From Amarobacter sp964507025 (GTDB lineage Bacteria > Chloroflexota > Dehalococcoidia > Tepidiformales > Tepidiformaceae), in contig CAZDOK010000011.1 of the NCBI GenBank assembly GCA_964507025.1, positions 50,244-114,243 of the forward strand: a stretch of 64,000 nt of DNA, in the 5' to 3' direction. The notes under the pieces are model-generated. The model did not search any database, was not told where the DNA came from, and saw only the letters and a list, made by a program, of their open reading frames with translations. Position numbers and translations under genes: made by a program. Positions within the stretch are counted from its first letter, which is position 1. The number at the start of each line of letters is the position of its first letter. Shown in pieces: positions 33,595 through 42,164 of the stretch.

Positions 33595-35247
33595 GTGCCC
33601 GAACGGATCCTCGTCTGCGTAGCATGGCCCTACGCGAACTACCTCTTGCACGTCGGCCAGGCCGCAGGGGCGTACCTGCCGGCCGACATCTTCGCGCGGT
33701 TTCAGCGGCTGCGGGGGAACGAGGTATTGATGGTCTCGGGATCGGATTGCCACGGCACGCCCATTACTGTCGCGGCGGACCGGGAAGGCGTGGAACCGCA
33801 GGTGATCGTAGACCGGTATCACCCGCGAATCCTGGAGGTGTGGGAGCGGTTTGGCATCTCGTTCGACCTGTTCACCACGACTCTTACCGAGAACCATTAC
33901 GCCGTCACGCAGGACATGTTCCTGAAGCTGCTCGAACACGGTTTGCTGTACCCGCAGACGGCGGAGTACCTGTACGACCCGGAGGCGGAGCGCTTCCTGC
34001 CCGACCGCTACGTGGAGGGGACATGTCCGCACTGCGGGTACACGGAGGCTCGCGGGGACCAGTGCGACAGTTGCGGCAAGACGCTGGACGCGGTGGAACT
34101 CATCAACCCGCGGAGCAAGATCAGCGGCGCGACGCCTGTGCTGCGACCTTCGGAGCACTTCTTCCTTCGGCTTTCGGCGCTCGAGGAGCGGCTGAAGGAG
34201 TGGGTGAGCGGGAAGACGCACTGGCGGAAGAACGTGCTGAACTTCACGCTCGGGATGCTCAACGAAGGCCTGAAGGACCGGGGCATCACGCGTGACATTA
34301 GCTGGGGCGTGCCAGTGCCCGTGAGGGGCTACGAAAACAAGCGCATCTACGTGTGGTTCGACGCGGTGATTGGGTACCTGAGCGCCTCGAAGGAGTGGGC
34401 GCAGCTGCGCGGAACGCCGGACGCGTGGAGGCCGTACTGGGAGGATCCGTCGACGCGTTCGTACTACTTCATTGGCAAGGACAACATCCCGTTCCATACC
34501 GTTATCTGGCCGGCGATGCTGATGGGGTACGAAGGGCTGAACCTCCCCTACGACGTGCCCGCGAACCAGTACGTGAACTTCTCAGCGGGCCAGAAGCAGA
34601 GCAAATCGAAGGGCACCGGGACGTGGATGCTGGACCTGCTGGACGCGTACGCGCCGGACGTGGTGCGGTTCTACCTGACGACAGTGCTGCCGGAGACCAA
34701 CGACACCGAGTTCCGCGAAGAGGAGCTCATCCGGGCGAACAACGACGTGCTGATTGCCACGTGGGGCAACCTGGCGAACCGCGTCATCTCGATGATTCAC
34801 CGGAACTTCGATGGGATCGTGCCGGCCACGGGTGCGCTCGCGCCGGAGAGCCAGGCACTGCTCGACGAGGCGAAAGCGGCGTTCGCGGCAGCCGGGGCGG
34901 AATACGACGGGTGCCACTTCCGGGCGGCACTGCAGGAAGCGCTGCGGCTGGCCCAGACCGCCAACAAGTACCTGGACGAGCGCGCGCCATGGAAGGCGGT
35001 GAAGCAGGAAAAGGAGCATGCGGCAGAGACCCTTGCAGTCGCGCTCGACGTGATCAACGCGCTGAAGACCCTGCTGCATCCGGTCGTGCCGTTCTCGACC
35101 TCGCAGCTACACGGCGACCTGGGACTCGAGGGCGACCTGGTCGCGGGTGGCTGGGCGTTCAAGCCGGTGCCTCGCGGAACGAAGCTGGGGCCGGCGCGCC
35201 CGCTGTACGCCAAGATCGAAACGGCTGCCGAGGGGGCCGCAGGCTGA
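33595..35247 (+). CDS. metG: methionyl-tRNA synthetase
   Basis: A 550-aa class I synthetase charging tRNA-Met, beginning VPERILVCVAWPYAN from GTG 33595. The Zn knuckle is CPHCGYTEARGDQCDSC (about 141-157), WDA-type region KRIYVWFDAVIGYL (about 251-264). The class I signatures deviate: HIGH reads HVGQ (about 19-22) and KMSKS reads KQSKS (about 342-346). All other regions are intact, and the anticodon-binding domain is normal. No C-terminal EMAP domain. Stop TGA overlaps the tatD ATG. Confidence 0.92.
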   Translation: MPERILVCVAWPYANYLLHVGQAAGAYLPADIFARFQRLRGNEVLMVSGSDCHGTPITVAADREGVEPQVIVDRYHPRILEVWERFGISFDLFTTTLTENHYAVTQDMFLKLLEHGLLYPQTAEYLYDPEAERFLPDRYVEGTCPHCGYTEARGDQCDSCGKTLDAVELINPRSKISGATPVLRPSEHFFLRLSALEERLKEWVSGKTHWRKNVLNFTLGMLNEGLKDRGITRDISWGVPVPVRGYENKRIYVWFDAVIGYLSASKEWAQLRGTPDAWRPYWEDPSTRSYYFIGKDNIPFHTVIWPAMLMGYEGLNLPYDVPANQYVNFSAGQKQSKSKGTGTWMLDLLDAYAPDVVRFYLTTVLPETNDTEFREEELIRANNDVLIATWGNLANRVISMIHRNFDGIVPATGALAPESQALLDEAKAAFAAAGAEYDGCHFRAALQEALRLAQTANKYLDERAPWKAVKQEKEHAAETLAVALDVINALKTLLHPVVPFSTSQLHGDLGLEGDLVAGGWAFKPVPRGTKLGPARPLYAKIETAAEGAAG

Positions 35248-36062
35248 TGGCGATGGCGTTCGACACCCACAGCCATTTGCAGGACCGCAAGATTCGCGCG
35301 GACTTCGCCGGGATCCTCGCTCGCGCCGAGGACGCGGGGGTTGGGGGCATCGCACTCTGCGGCTACGACGCGCCCTCGAACGAGGCGGCGATCGCGATGG
35401 CGGCCGGCAGGCCAGGCGTCTTTCCGACGGTTGGATTCCACCCGCACGAGGCCGATGACGTGACCCGGACGATGCTCGATGAGCTTGAAGAGCTGGCAGC
35501 GTTGCCGGACGTGGTTGCCGTGGGGGAGATCGGGCTCGACTTCTACCGGGGGCTCGCCGAAGAGATGAACCAGCGGAGACTTATCGACGCGCAACTGGAA
35601 ATCGCGCTGCGGGTGCGCAAGCCAGTGAGCGTGCACAGCAGGAGTGCCGAAGACGCCGCCTACGATCACCTGGCCCCGTACGCCGCCCATGCGCGTGAAG
35701 CGGGGATCGAAACACCGGGCGTGATGCACTGCTTCGGAGGGACGCTGGAGCAGGCCCTTCGTTACGTCGAGATCGGCTTCATGGTGTCCATCGCGGGGCC
35801 CATCACGTACCCGAAGAACGACGAGGCACGCCGGCTGGCGGCCGGGTTGCCAGCGCGCTCACTTGTGATCGAGACCGACAGCCCGTACCTTCCGCCTCAG
35901 GTCATGCGGGGAAAGCTCAACGAACCATCTCTCATCCTGCACACGGCGCGGGCCGTGGCGGCCGCGCGCGGCGAGCGGGTGGACGACGTCCTGGATTTCA
36001 CCACGGCGAACGCCGAGCGGCTCTTTGGCGTCCGGGTGCCATCGCGGGCGGGTGCGGCGTGA
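35247..36062 (+). CDS. tatD: TatD-family metal-dependent deoxyribonuclease
   Basis: A 271-aa TatD-type TIM-barrel hydrolase with 3'-5' DNase activity in the family. Metal ligands: DTHSHL (5-10), GEIGLDFYR (Glu/Asp near 94-97), VHSRSAED, MHCFGG (about 160) and ETDSPYLPP (about 210-218). The ATG overlaps the metG stop (TGATG), the classic metG-tatD pair. The last codons overlap the next GTG. Confidence 0.93.
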   Translation: MAMAFDTHSHLQDRKIRADFAGILARAEDAGVGGIALCGYDAPSNEAAIAMAAGRPGVFPTVGFHPHEADDVTRTMLDELEELAALPDVVAVGEIGLDFYRGLAEEMNQRRLIDAQLEIALRVRKPVSVHSRSAEDAAYDHLAPYAAHAREAGIETPGVMHCFGGTLEQALRYVEIGFMVSIAGPITYPKNDEARRLAAGLPARSLVIETDSPYLPPQVMRGKLNEPSLILHTARAVAAARGERVDDVLDFTTANAERLFGVRVPSRAGAA

Positions 36063-37036
36063 CGCAGCTGCAGAACAAGTCGCTGTACGGGCCGGTTGCC
36101 GAGGACATGATCCTCGTCGAGGACCTGCTGGAATCGACCAAGAACGTGGACCTGCCGCCACTGAAGCGGATGCTGGACCATGCGCTGGAAGCGAAGGGCA
36201 AGCGGATGCGTCCTGGCCTGGTGCTCCTCGCCGGGAGCCTGGGGGACTACAACCTGAACAGGCTCGTGCCGCTGGGTGCGGCGATCGAGCTGCTCCACAC
36301 TGCCAGCCTGGTGCACGACGACGTAGTGGATGGGGCCATGAGCCGGCGCGGCCGGCCCACGGCGAATGCGGTGTTCGACAACGCACTGACGGTGCTGCTG
36401 GGCGACTACATGTTCGCGAACGCCGCGGAGATGGTGACCCGCACGGGCAGTCTCGCAGTGACCCGGTTGTTCGCGCTGGCATTGATGAAGATGACCAGCG
36501 GGGAACTCGACCAGGATGCGGCAGCGTTCGACGTGGGCAAGGACGTGCAGCAGTACTTCTGGCGGATCGGCGGGAAGACGGCGGCGCTTTTCGCCAACGC
36601 GACCGAAGGCGGCGCGATGCTCGGGAATTGCGACGAGCGCACCGTGGACGCAATGCGGACCTATGGTTACAGCCTGGGCATGGCGTTCCAGATCGTCGAC
36701 GACGTGCTGGACTTCAACGGCGACGAGGCTCTGATGGGGAAGCCCGTGGGCAGCGATCTGCTCGAAGGCACCATCACGCTGCCGGGCCTGCTCTTCCTGG
36801 AGCGCTACCCCCAGGACAACCCGATCAAGCGGTTCATCCTGGCAAAGCGGGACCGCGATGCGCGGTTGCGCGAGGCGCTGGATGCGATCGTGAACTCGGA
36901 AGTGCTGGACGACTCGCTGGGCTTCGCCCGCGATTATGTGAAGCGGGCAAATGAGGCGATCCAGTTCCTGCCGGAGAGCGACACGAAACGCTGCCTGATC
37001 GATCTCGGCGAATACGTCTTGATGCGGAAGAGCTAG
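36059..37036 (+). CDS. trans-isoprenyl diphosphate synthase (long-chain polyprenyl type)
   Basis: A 325-aa polyprenyl diphosphate synthase that chains isopentenyl diphosphate onto allylic primers. First Asp-rich motif HDDVVD (about 83-88) and second QIVDDVLDFNGD (about 215-226), with GGKTAALF and KR motif GKRMRPGL in place. Residues before the first motif (LLHTASLV) are small/hydrophobic, as in long-chain (C30-C45, quinone tail) enzymes. GTG 36059 overlaps the tatD stop. Confidence 0.9.
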   Translation: MTQLQNKSLYGPVAEDMILVEDLLESTKNVDLPPLKRMLDHALEAKGKRMRPGLVLLAGSLGDYNLNRLVPLGAAIELLHTASLVHDDVVDGAMSRRGRPTANAVFDNALTVLLGDYMFANAAEMVTRTGSLAVTRLFALALMKMTSGELDQDAAAFDVGKDVQQYFWRIGGKTAALFANATEGGAMLGNCDERTVDAMRTYGYSLGMAFQIVDDVLDFNGDEALMGKPVGSDLLEGTITLPGLLFLERYPQDNPIKRFILAKRDRDARLREALDAIVNSEVLDDSLGFARDYVKRANEAIQFLPESDTKRCLIDLGEYVLMRKS

Positions 37037-37045
37037 GCGAGGGGG

Positions 37046-37486
37046 CTAGAGCCCGCGCGGGGTCCCCTGCTTCACGATGCGCCCTTCGTCGTAGAGCTTC
37101 GTGACTTCCGATGGCTTCACCTGGTTGCCGTAGAGGTCGGTGAGCTCGTTGCGGCGGGCAGCCGCGCGCATGTCGCGCAGTTCCTGGAGTTCGCCCTTGC
37201 TGCGCTTACGCTTCGGCTCGGGCTTGTTGATCTCCGGGTGTTCGTTGGGGCGGGCGCTCTTCACGAGCTTCGAGACCTTCTTACCCAGGTGGTAGTACGT
37301 ACCGTCGTCGGGGATGCGACGGGGGTAGCCTTCACGGAAGGTGAAGGCAGCGAAGGAGGTCGGCATGATGCGCCTGGCGTCCTTGTAACACTGGGGGCAG
37401 GGCACCGGGTCGGAAGCCTCGCGGATGGGCCGAAGCTCTTCGAAGATGCCGTTGCAGGGCTCGCAGTAGTACTCGTAGAGGGGCAT
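37046..37486 (-). CDS. FmdB-type zinc-ribbon protein
   Basis: A 146-aa protein starting MPLYEYYCEPC. The FmdB/CxxC zinc ribbon (Cys at about 8, 11, 30, 33) covers residues 1-45 and is followed by a basic, probably disordered helical tail with KPEPKRKRSKGEL. The family is often found with regulators, but its function is unknown. Placed directly downstream of recO on the minus strand (one-base gap). Confidence 0.85.
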   Translation of the reverse strand: MPLYEYYCEPCNGIFEELRPIREASDPVPCPQCYKDARRIMPTSFAAFTFREGYPRRIPDDGTYYHLGKKVSKLVKSARPNEHPEINKPEPKRKRSKGELQELRDMRAAARRNELTDLYGNQVKPSEVTKLYDEGRIVKQGTPRGL

Positions 37487-38314
37487 TCAAAGCTCCGGGG
37501 TATCGTTGGTGGGTTTGTCTGATTGTACATGGTTGGCGGAAAGAGCCGGGATGCGGCTGGCCCGATCCAGTTCGTCCAGGTAGCGCGAGGTGTTCAGCTC
37601 CCGATCGACCACCTGGTGGATGAGGCCGGCGAGCGCCGCCTGCAACTCGTGGGCGAGGGCATCGCCGACGCGGAGGCTATCGAATTGCGCGATGGAGGCG
37701 GTGCGGGCGAAGCGCAGGACCTTGATGGCGCGCACGCTCAGGATGCGGCCCGACGTGGCCGACGGCCGGCATGCCCGGCAGACCAACCCGCCGGCCGGCC
37801 CGGAGAACAGCGTCTCTTCCTCGGGGAGCTTCTGGCGGCAAATCGCGCAGGCATCGACCTGGGCTTCGTAGCCGGTGATTGCAAGGAGGTGGGCCTCGAA
37901 GTAGCGGGCGGCGAGGGCGGAGGCGCCACTGTCGAGGGCTTTGAGTACATCGACGAGGAGTTCGTAGATGGGGCGCTGCTCGACGCGGTCGATGGTGAAG
38001 CGATCGGCGAGCTCGGCGCAGTAGAGGGCGAGATTCACGCGGTCGAGGTCGGATTTCAGCGCGCGGTGGGCCTCGATGGACTCCGCCTGGGTGAACACAT
38101 CGAGGGAACGGCCCCTGGCGACGTGGACCTGGACGCGAGTGAGCGGTTCGAGGTGGCCGCGCATGCGGCTCGTTGGCTTGCGTACGCCCCTGGCGACGGC
38201 ATCGAACTTGCCGTGGTGGAGGCTAAAGATGGTGAGGATCGAGTCAGCTTCTCCGAGGTTGCGGCGCCGAATCACCACGCCCTCGGTGGTATAGCTCCGG
38301 GGCCGATCGGTCAT
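37487..38314 (-). CDS. recO: DNA repair protein RecO
   Basis: A 275-aa RecO, which anneals ssDNA and loads RecA with RecR. N-terminal OB-fold (about 5-80; TTEGVVIRRRNLGEADSIL's core TEGVVIRRR, DAVARGVRKPTSRM), helical middle, and a zinc finger CAICRQKL...CRAC (about 150-175). ATG 38314 is preceded by AGGAGCT. It follows recR by two bases, so the recR-recO pair is an operon. Confidence 0.92.
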   Translation of the reverse strand: MTDRPRSYTTEGVVIRRRNLGEADSILTIFSLHHGKFDAVARGVRKPTSRMRGHLEPLTRVQVHVARGRSLDVFTQAESIEAHRALKSDLDRVNLALYCAELADRFTIDRVEQRPIYELLVDVLKALDSGASALAARYFEAHLLAITGYEAQVDACAICRQKLPEEETLFSGPAGGLVCRACRPSATSGRILSVRAIKVLRFARTASIAQFDSLRVGDALAHELQAALAGLIHQVVDRELNTSRYLDELDRASRIPALSANHVQSDKPTNDTPEL

Positions 38315-38315
38315 C

Positions 38316-38924
38316 TCAGAGCTCCTGGCGGCCCTCAAGGGCGCGAGCGAGGGTCACGTCGTCGGTGTATTCGAGGTCGGCACCGCTGGGGAGGCCCCGG
38401 GCGAGGCGAGTGACCTTCACGCCGGCGGGGCCGATGAGCCGCTGGATGTACATGGCGGTCGCCTCGCCTTCGAGGCTGGGATTCGTGGCCATGATGACTT
38501 CCTGGATTTCGCCGGCCTGGAGCCGGACGACGAGCTCTCGCACATGGATGTGCTCGGGGCCGATGCCATCCATGGGGTTCAGGACGCCGTGGAGGACGTG
38601 GTAGAGCCCCCGGTAGCCACCCGAGCGCTCGATGGCGAGGACATCGAGCGGCTGCTCGACCACGCAGACGACGCCGCGGTCGCGGCGAGGGTCCTGGCAG
38701 AACGCGCAGGGGTCGGTCTCGGTGATGTTCATGCACTGGGAGCAGAGGCGGATGCGCTCTTTCACATCGAGGATGGCACGCGCGAGGCCACCGGCCTCTT
38801 GTTCGCTGGTCCTGAGGATGTGGTAGGCGAGGCGCTGGGCGGACTTTGGCCCGATGCCGGGGAGGCGATGAAACGCCTCGACCAGGCGTTGGATTGGCTC
38901 AGGGGTAGATGAGCCTTCGGCCAC
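38316..38924 (-). CDS. recR: recombination protein RecR
   Basis: A 202-aa RecR. HhH region HRLPGIGPKSAQRLAYH (19-35), C4 zinc finger (Cys61, 64, 73, 76), and Toprim domain (about 85-180; VVEQPLDVLAIE and ATNPSLEGEATAMYI), ending with the Walker-like ARGLPSGADLEYTD. GTG start 38924. Downstream of ybaB and dnaX in the classic dnaX-ybaB-recR order. Confidence 0.95.
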   Translation of the reverse strand: MAEGSSTPEPIQRLVEAFHRLPGIGPKSAQRLAYHILRTSEQEAGGLARAILDVKERIRLCSQCMNITETDPCAFCQDPRRDRGVVCVVEQPLDVLAIERSGGYRGLYHVLHGVLNPMDGIGPEHIHVRELVVRLQAGEIQEVIMATNPSLEGEATAMYIQRLIGPAGVKVTRLARGLPSGADLEYTDDVTLARALEGRQEL

Positions 38925-38932
38925 GGATGTGC

Positions 38933-39313
38933 CTAACCGATGCCAAGACCGGGCAGGCCGAGGCCGCCCGTGATGGCGCCGAAGGATTGCTGTTGGAGCT
39001 CGTTCGCCTTGTCGGTCGCGTCGGAGATGGCGGCCATGATCAGGTCTTCGAGCATCTCGACATCGTCGGGGTCGACGACATCTGGCGAGAGCTTGATGCC
39101 GGTGATCTTCTGTTCGCCGGACATGGTGACGCGGACGGCACCTCCACCGGCGGAGCCTTCGACAGATGAGGCAGCGAGCTCGGCCTGGGCCTTCGCGAGC
39201 ATTTCCTGGGCCTGGGCGAGCGCGTTGGGATTGGCCCCGCCCATGGAACTGCGGCCGGGGAGGCCGCCACCACCACGCCGGAGGTATCGGTTGTTGCCGC
39301 TGCTTTTCGCCAT
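38933..39313 (-). CDS. ybaB: YbaB/EbfC nucleoid-associated protein
   Basis: A 126-aa YbaB/EbfC-family DNA-binding protein. The core (about 35-115) has AQEMLAKAQAELAAS, GAVRVTMSGEQKITGIKLSPD's middle part, and a helical end MAAISDATDKANELQ. A Gly/Arg-rich N-terminus (GNNRYLRRGGGGLPGR) is longer than usual and could contact DNA or RNA. Between dnaX and recR as in many bacteria. Confidence 0.9.
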   Translation of the reverse strand: MAKSSGNNRYLRRGGGGLPGRSSMGGANPNALAQAQEMLAKAQAELAASSVEGSAGGGAVRVTMSGEQKITGIKLSPDVVDPDDVEMLEDLIMAAISDATDKANELQQQSFGAITGGLGLPGLGIG

Positions 39314-39314
39314 G

Positions 39315-40826
39315 TCAGTCCTTCCCGATGGGAGTCGCGCCCATGGCCTTCGCGGCCTCAGCGAGGTGGCCGCGGCGCGGCTCCCGGCGGGGCTGGGCGC
39401 TCCCGTCGATCAACGTCACTTTCAAGGTTACCGGGCGGCCGAGAATCACGGCAGCCTGTTGCTCGACCATCGCTCTGCAAACGGTGTTCACCTTGTCCAT
39501 GGGCATCTGGCGCTGGAACCCGAGGGTGAGCTCTTCGCCATCCATGTCGAGGACTTCGAACGAGCCGTTGAGCCACATGGCGTGGGAGGGGTTGACCATC
39601 TTGCAGTGCTCGTAGAGGTCACGAGAGAGCTTCTCCTCGCGAGAGAGCGGTGCGTTGCTGGAGACCGGGGCGGGGCCGCCAGCCGGTGGCCTGGCAGCAG
39701 GCTGAGCAGCGCCTGCGGCGGCAGCAGCCATCGCTGGTTGCGATTGGGGGACGGGCAGACCGCCGGAAAGGATGACGGCGGCGCAGGCGACTTCGAGCGG
39801 GATGGGGCTCGCGGGGTCGAGGCGGAAGTCCGCTTTCGCTAGCTCGGCGATAGCGGCTGCCAGGAGCCGGACACCATCGGCCCGGGCTCGCGCGGTCGAA
39901 ATCAGCTGAGCGAGGGGATGTTCGGCGGAGCTCTCGCGCTTCAACGCCTCGGGGATGATCTCCCGTATGAGGTCGATAGCCGCGCGGGTGAAGCGGGCGA
40001 TATCGATGCCATCGTCGGCGACGGAGCGGGCGATTTCGAGGGCCGCACCCAGGTCGTCGGCGAGGATGGCGCCAACGAGGCCGGCGACGCGGGCATCGCT
40101 CACCTGTCCCATCGCGGCAAGGACGTCGTCGACCGAGGGGTTGGAGCCGTAGCGGGCGACAACCTGTTCCATGAGCGTGATAGCATCCCGCAGACCGCCG
40201 CGGGACTGGACCGCGATGGCGGCCAGGGCTTCGCGCGGGAAGTCGAACCCTTCTTGGTTCGCGATGAACTCCAAGCGCGCGACGCTCGCCTCGTTGTTGA
40301 TGCGGTGGAAGTCGTAGCGCTGGCAGCGCGAGATAATCGTCGCGGGCATCTTGTGGAGCTCGGTTGTGGCGAGGATGAAGACGGCATGGGGCGGCGGTTC
40401 CTCGAGCGTCTTCAGGAGCGCGTTGAAGGCGCCATCGGTGAGCATGTGGACCTCGTCGAGGAGGTAGACCTTTTTCGCGAGGTCGGAGGGGGCGAAGGCG
40501 ATCTTCTCGCGGAGCTCGCGGATGTCCTCGATCCCGCGGTTGCTGGCTGCGTCCATCTCAATGAGATCGAGTGCGGAGCCATTGAGGATGGCGCGGCAGG
40601 CAGCGCACTCGTTGCAGGGGTCGCCGTTCTGGAGGTTTTCGCAGTTCAGCGCACGAGCGAGGATGCGGGCGGTGGTCGTTTTCCCGGTGCCGCGGGGGCC
40701 GCTGAAGAGGTAGGCGTGGGCGACCTGGCCGGTCGCCAGGGCGTTTCGCAACGTCCGCACAATATGGTCCTGGCCGTGGACCTCATCAAATCCGCGTGGC
40801 CGCCACTTCCCGTAAAGCACAAGCAC
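39315..40826 (-). CDS. dnaX: DNA polymerase III subunit gamma/tau
   Basis: A 503-aa clamp-loader ATPase. Walker A GPRGTGKT (43-50), four-Cys zinc module (Cys61, 70, 73, 76), LLDEVHML Walker B and the SRC sensor (IISRCQRYDF). Domain III is at about 240-340, then a Pro/Ala linker and a C-terminal domain (about 400-480). The start is GTG 40826. A -10 (TATACT) is 25 bases upstream. Confidence 0.94.
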   Translation of the reverse strand: MLVLYGKWRPRGFDEVHGQDHIVRTLRNALATGQVAHAYLFSGPRGTGKTTTARILARALNCENLQNGDPCNECAACRAILNGSALDLIEMDAASNRGIEDIRELREKIAFAPSDLAKKVYLLDEVHMLTDGAFNALLKTLEEPPPHAVFILATTELHKMPATIISRCQRYDFHRINNEASVARLEFIANQEGFDFPREALAAIAVQSRGGLRDAITLMEQVVARYGSNPSVDDVLAAMGQVSDARVAGLVGAILADDLGAALEIARSVADDGIDIARFTRAAIDLIREIIPEALKRESSAEHPLAQLISTARARADGVRLLAAAIAELAKADFRLDPASPIPLEVACAAVILSGGLPVPQSQPAMAAAAAGAAQPAARPPAGGPAPVSSNAPLSREEKLSRDLYEHCKMVNPSHAMWLNGSFEVLDMDGEELTLGFQRQMPMDKVNTVCRAMVEQQAAVILGRPVTLKVTLIDGSAQPRREPRRGHLAEAAKAMGATPIGKD

Positions 40827-40849
40827 CCCCGGGGGGAATGAGTACCCCG

Positions 40850-40855
40850 AGTATA
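40850..40855 (-). promoter_or_regulatory. dnaX operon -10 element
   Basis: TATACT on the minus strand, 24 bases before the GTG start of dnaX, in an A/T-rich patch between the dnaX and CoA-transferase genes. No clear -35. Confidence 0.45.
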
Positions 40856-40897
40856 GAACAAATGTACCGCCCGGACAGCGGGCGCGCCCGTTGAGCG

Positions 40898-42154
40898 TTA
40901 CAGCAGCACACCCTCGGCGAGGAGGTCGGCGACTTCGTCCATGTTCAGGCCGATGATGCGCTCGCAGACGTCCATGGTGTGCTCCCCCATCAGCGGGGCG
41001 GGGCCAGCGATGTAACCGGGCGTTTCGCTGAGGTGGAAGGCGGGGCCGTCGTGGGCCTCGCGGCCGGCCTCGGGGTGTTCGACGTACTGGTAGTAGTTGC
41101 GGCCGCGGATGTGCTCGTCCTTATCGAGGAGGTCCTGGGCATTCTGGACGACGCCAGCGGGCACCGCAGCGGCCTGCAGCAAGGCGCATGCCTCTTCGGC
41201 CTTCAGGTTCCGGGTCCACGAGCTGATGAGCGCCTCGAGATCGTCTTCGTTCTGCTTGCGGGCGGCGAAGGTGGCGAACTTCGTGTCGCTGGCTGCCTCG
41301 GGGTGGCCGAGGGCGGTTGCCGCACGCTGCCACTCCGCGTCGTCGCGGCAGGCGATCACGATCCAGCGGTCGAGCGAGGCGACGGACGATGGGTCGTCGG
41401 CGCAGCGGAAGGCGCCGTGGGGGGCAGCGTTGGGGTTGCGGTTGCCGGTGCGCGAGGGGTTGGTGCCGTTCGCGAGCTGCTCAACGACGGCGGTGCCAAG
41501 CGTGTTGACCACCGATTCGAGCTGGGGGAGTTCGATGCACTGGCCCTTGCCGGTGCGGTTGCGGTAGCGGAGGGCGGCAATCATCGCGGTAACGGTGTGG
41601 CCCGGGTTGATGACGTAGTCGGGGTAATTGGTGCCGACGCCGAAGGGTGGCCGGTGGGGGAAGCCGGACATTTCGCTGATCCCGGTGACGGGGGTAAGGA
41701 CGGCTCCGAATCCCAGGTAGTCGCGATGCGGGCCATCCATGCCCTGCATCGGCGCGTAGGCAGCGATGATGCGGGGGTTCACCTTCGAAATCTGGTGGTA
41801 GTGGAGGTTCCACTTATCAATCACGCGGGGCGTGAAGTTGGTCAAGAAGAAGTCGCACTTCTCGATGAGGCGGTAGGCGATCTCCTGCCCCTTCTCGGTG
41901 TTGAGGTTGAGCTGCATGGAGAGCTTGCCGGCGTTGAAGTTGTTGAAGTAGCCGGAGACGTTGTAGCCGCCCTTGAACGTGCCGTCAGGGTTCATGGCGA
42001 AAGGGTGGACGCGGCGGAGCGAGTCGACCTTGGTCTCCGATTCGACGCGGATGACTTCGGCGCCGAACGTTGAGAGCGTGTTGCCGGCAATGGGGCCGGC
42101 ACCGAACCAGGAGAAGTCGGCGACGCGCAGACCTTCGAGCGGTCGTTTGGCCAT
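40898..42154 (-). CDS. family III (CaiB/BaiF) CoA-transferase
   Basis: A 418-aa CoA-transferase. GLRVADFSWFGAGPIAGNTL at the N-terminus, AEVIRVE, GKLSMQLNLNTEKGQ and the NYPDYVINPGHT segment with Asp179, which is the probable catalytic aspartate, followed by AALRYRNRTGKGQ. Family members move CoA between carboxylic acids such as crotonobetaine, benzylsuccinate or formate. ATG 42154 is set by GGAGGTCC. Eleven bases downstream of a second CoA-transferase, suggesting a heteromeric enzyme. Confidence 0.9.
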   Translation of the reverse strand: MAKRPLEGLRVADFSWFGAGPIAGNTLSTFGAEVIRVESETKVDSLRRVHPFAMNPDGTFKGGYNVSGYFNNFNAGKLSMQLNLNTEKGQEIAYRLIEKCDFFLTNFTPRVIDKWNLHYHQISKVNPRIIAAYAPMQGMDGPHRDYLGFGAVLTPVTGISEMSGFPHRPPFGVGTNYPDYVINPGHTVTAMIAALRYRNRTGKGQCIELPQLESVVNTLGTAVVEQLANGTNPSRTGNRNPNAAPHGAFRCADDPSSVASLDRWIVIACRDDAEWQRAATALGHPEAASDTKFATFAARKQNEDDLEALISSWTRNLKAEEACALLQAAAVPAGVVQNAQDLLDKDEHIRGRNYYQYVEHPEAGREAHDGPAFHLSETPGYIAGPAPLMGEHTMDVCERIIGLNMDEVADLLAEGVLL

Positions 42155-42164
42155 GATGGACCTC

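Noticed and set aside
40898..42154. First CoA-transferase lacking its catalytic Asp (INPGHT segment)
   Set aside because: Realigning shows Asp179 in NYPDY can fill the position with a one-residue shift, so loss of the residue is not supported.
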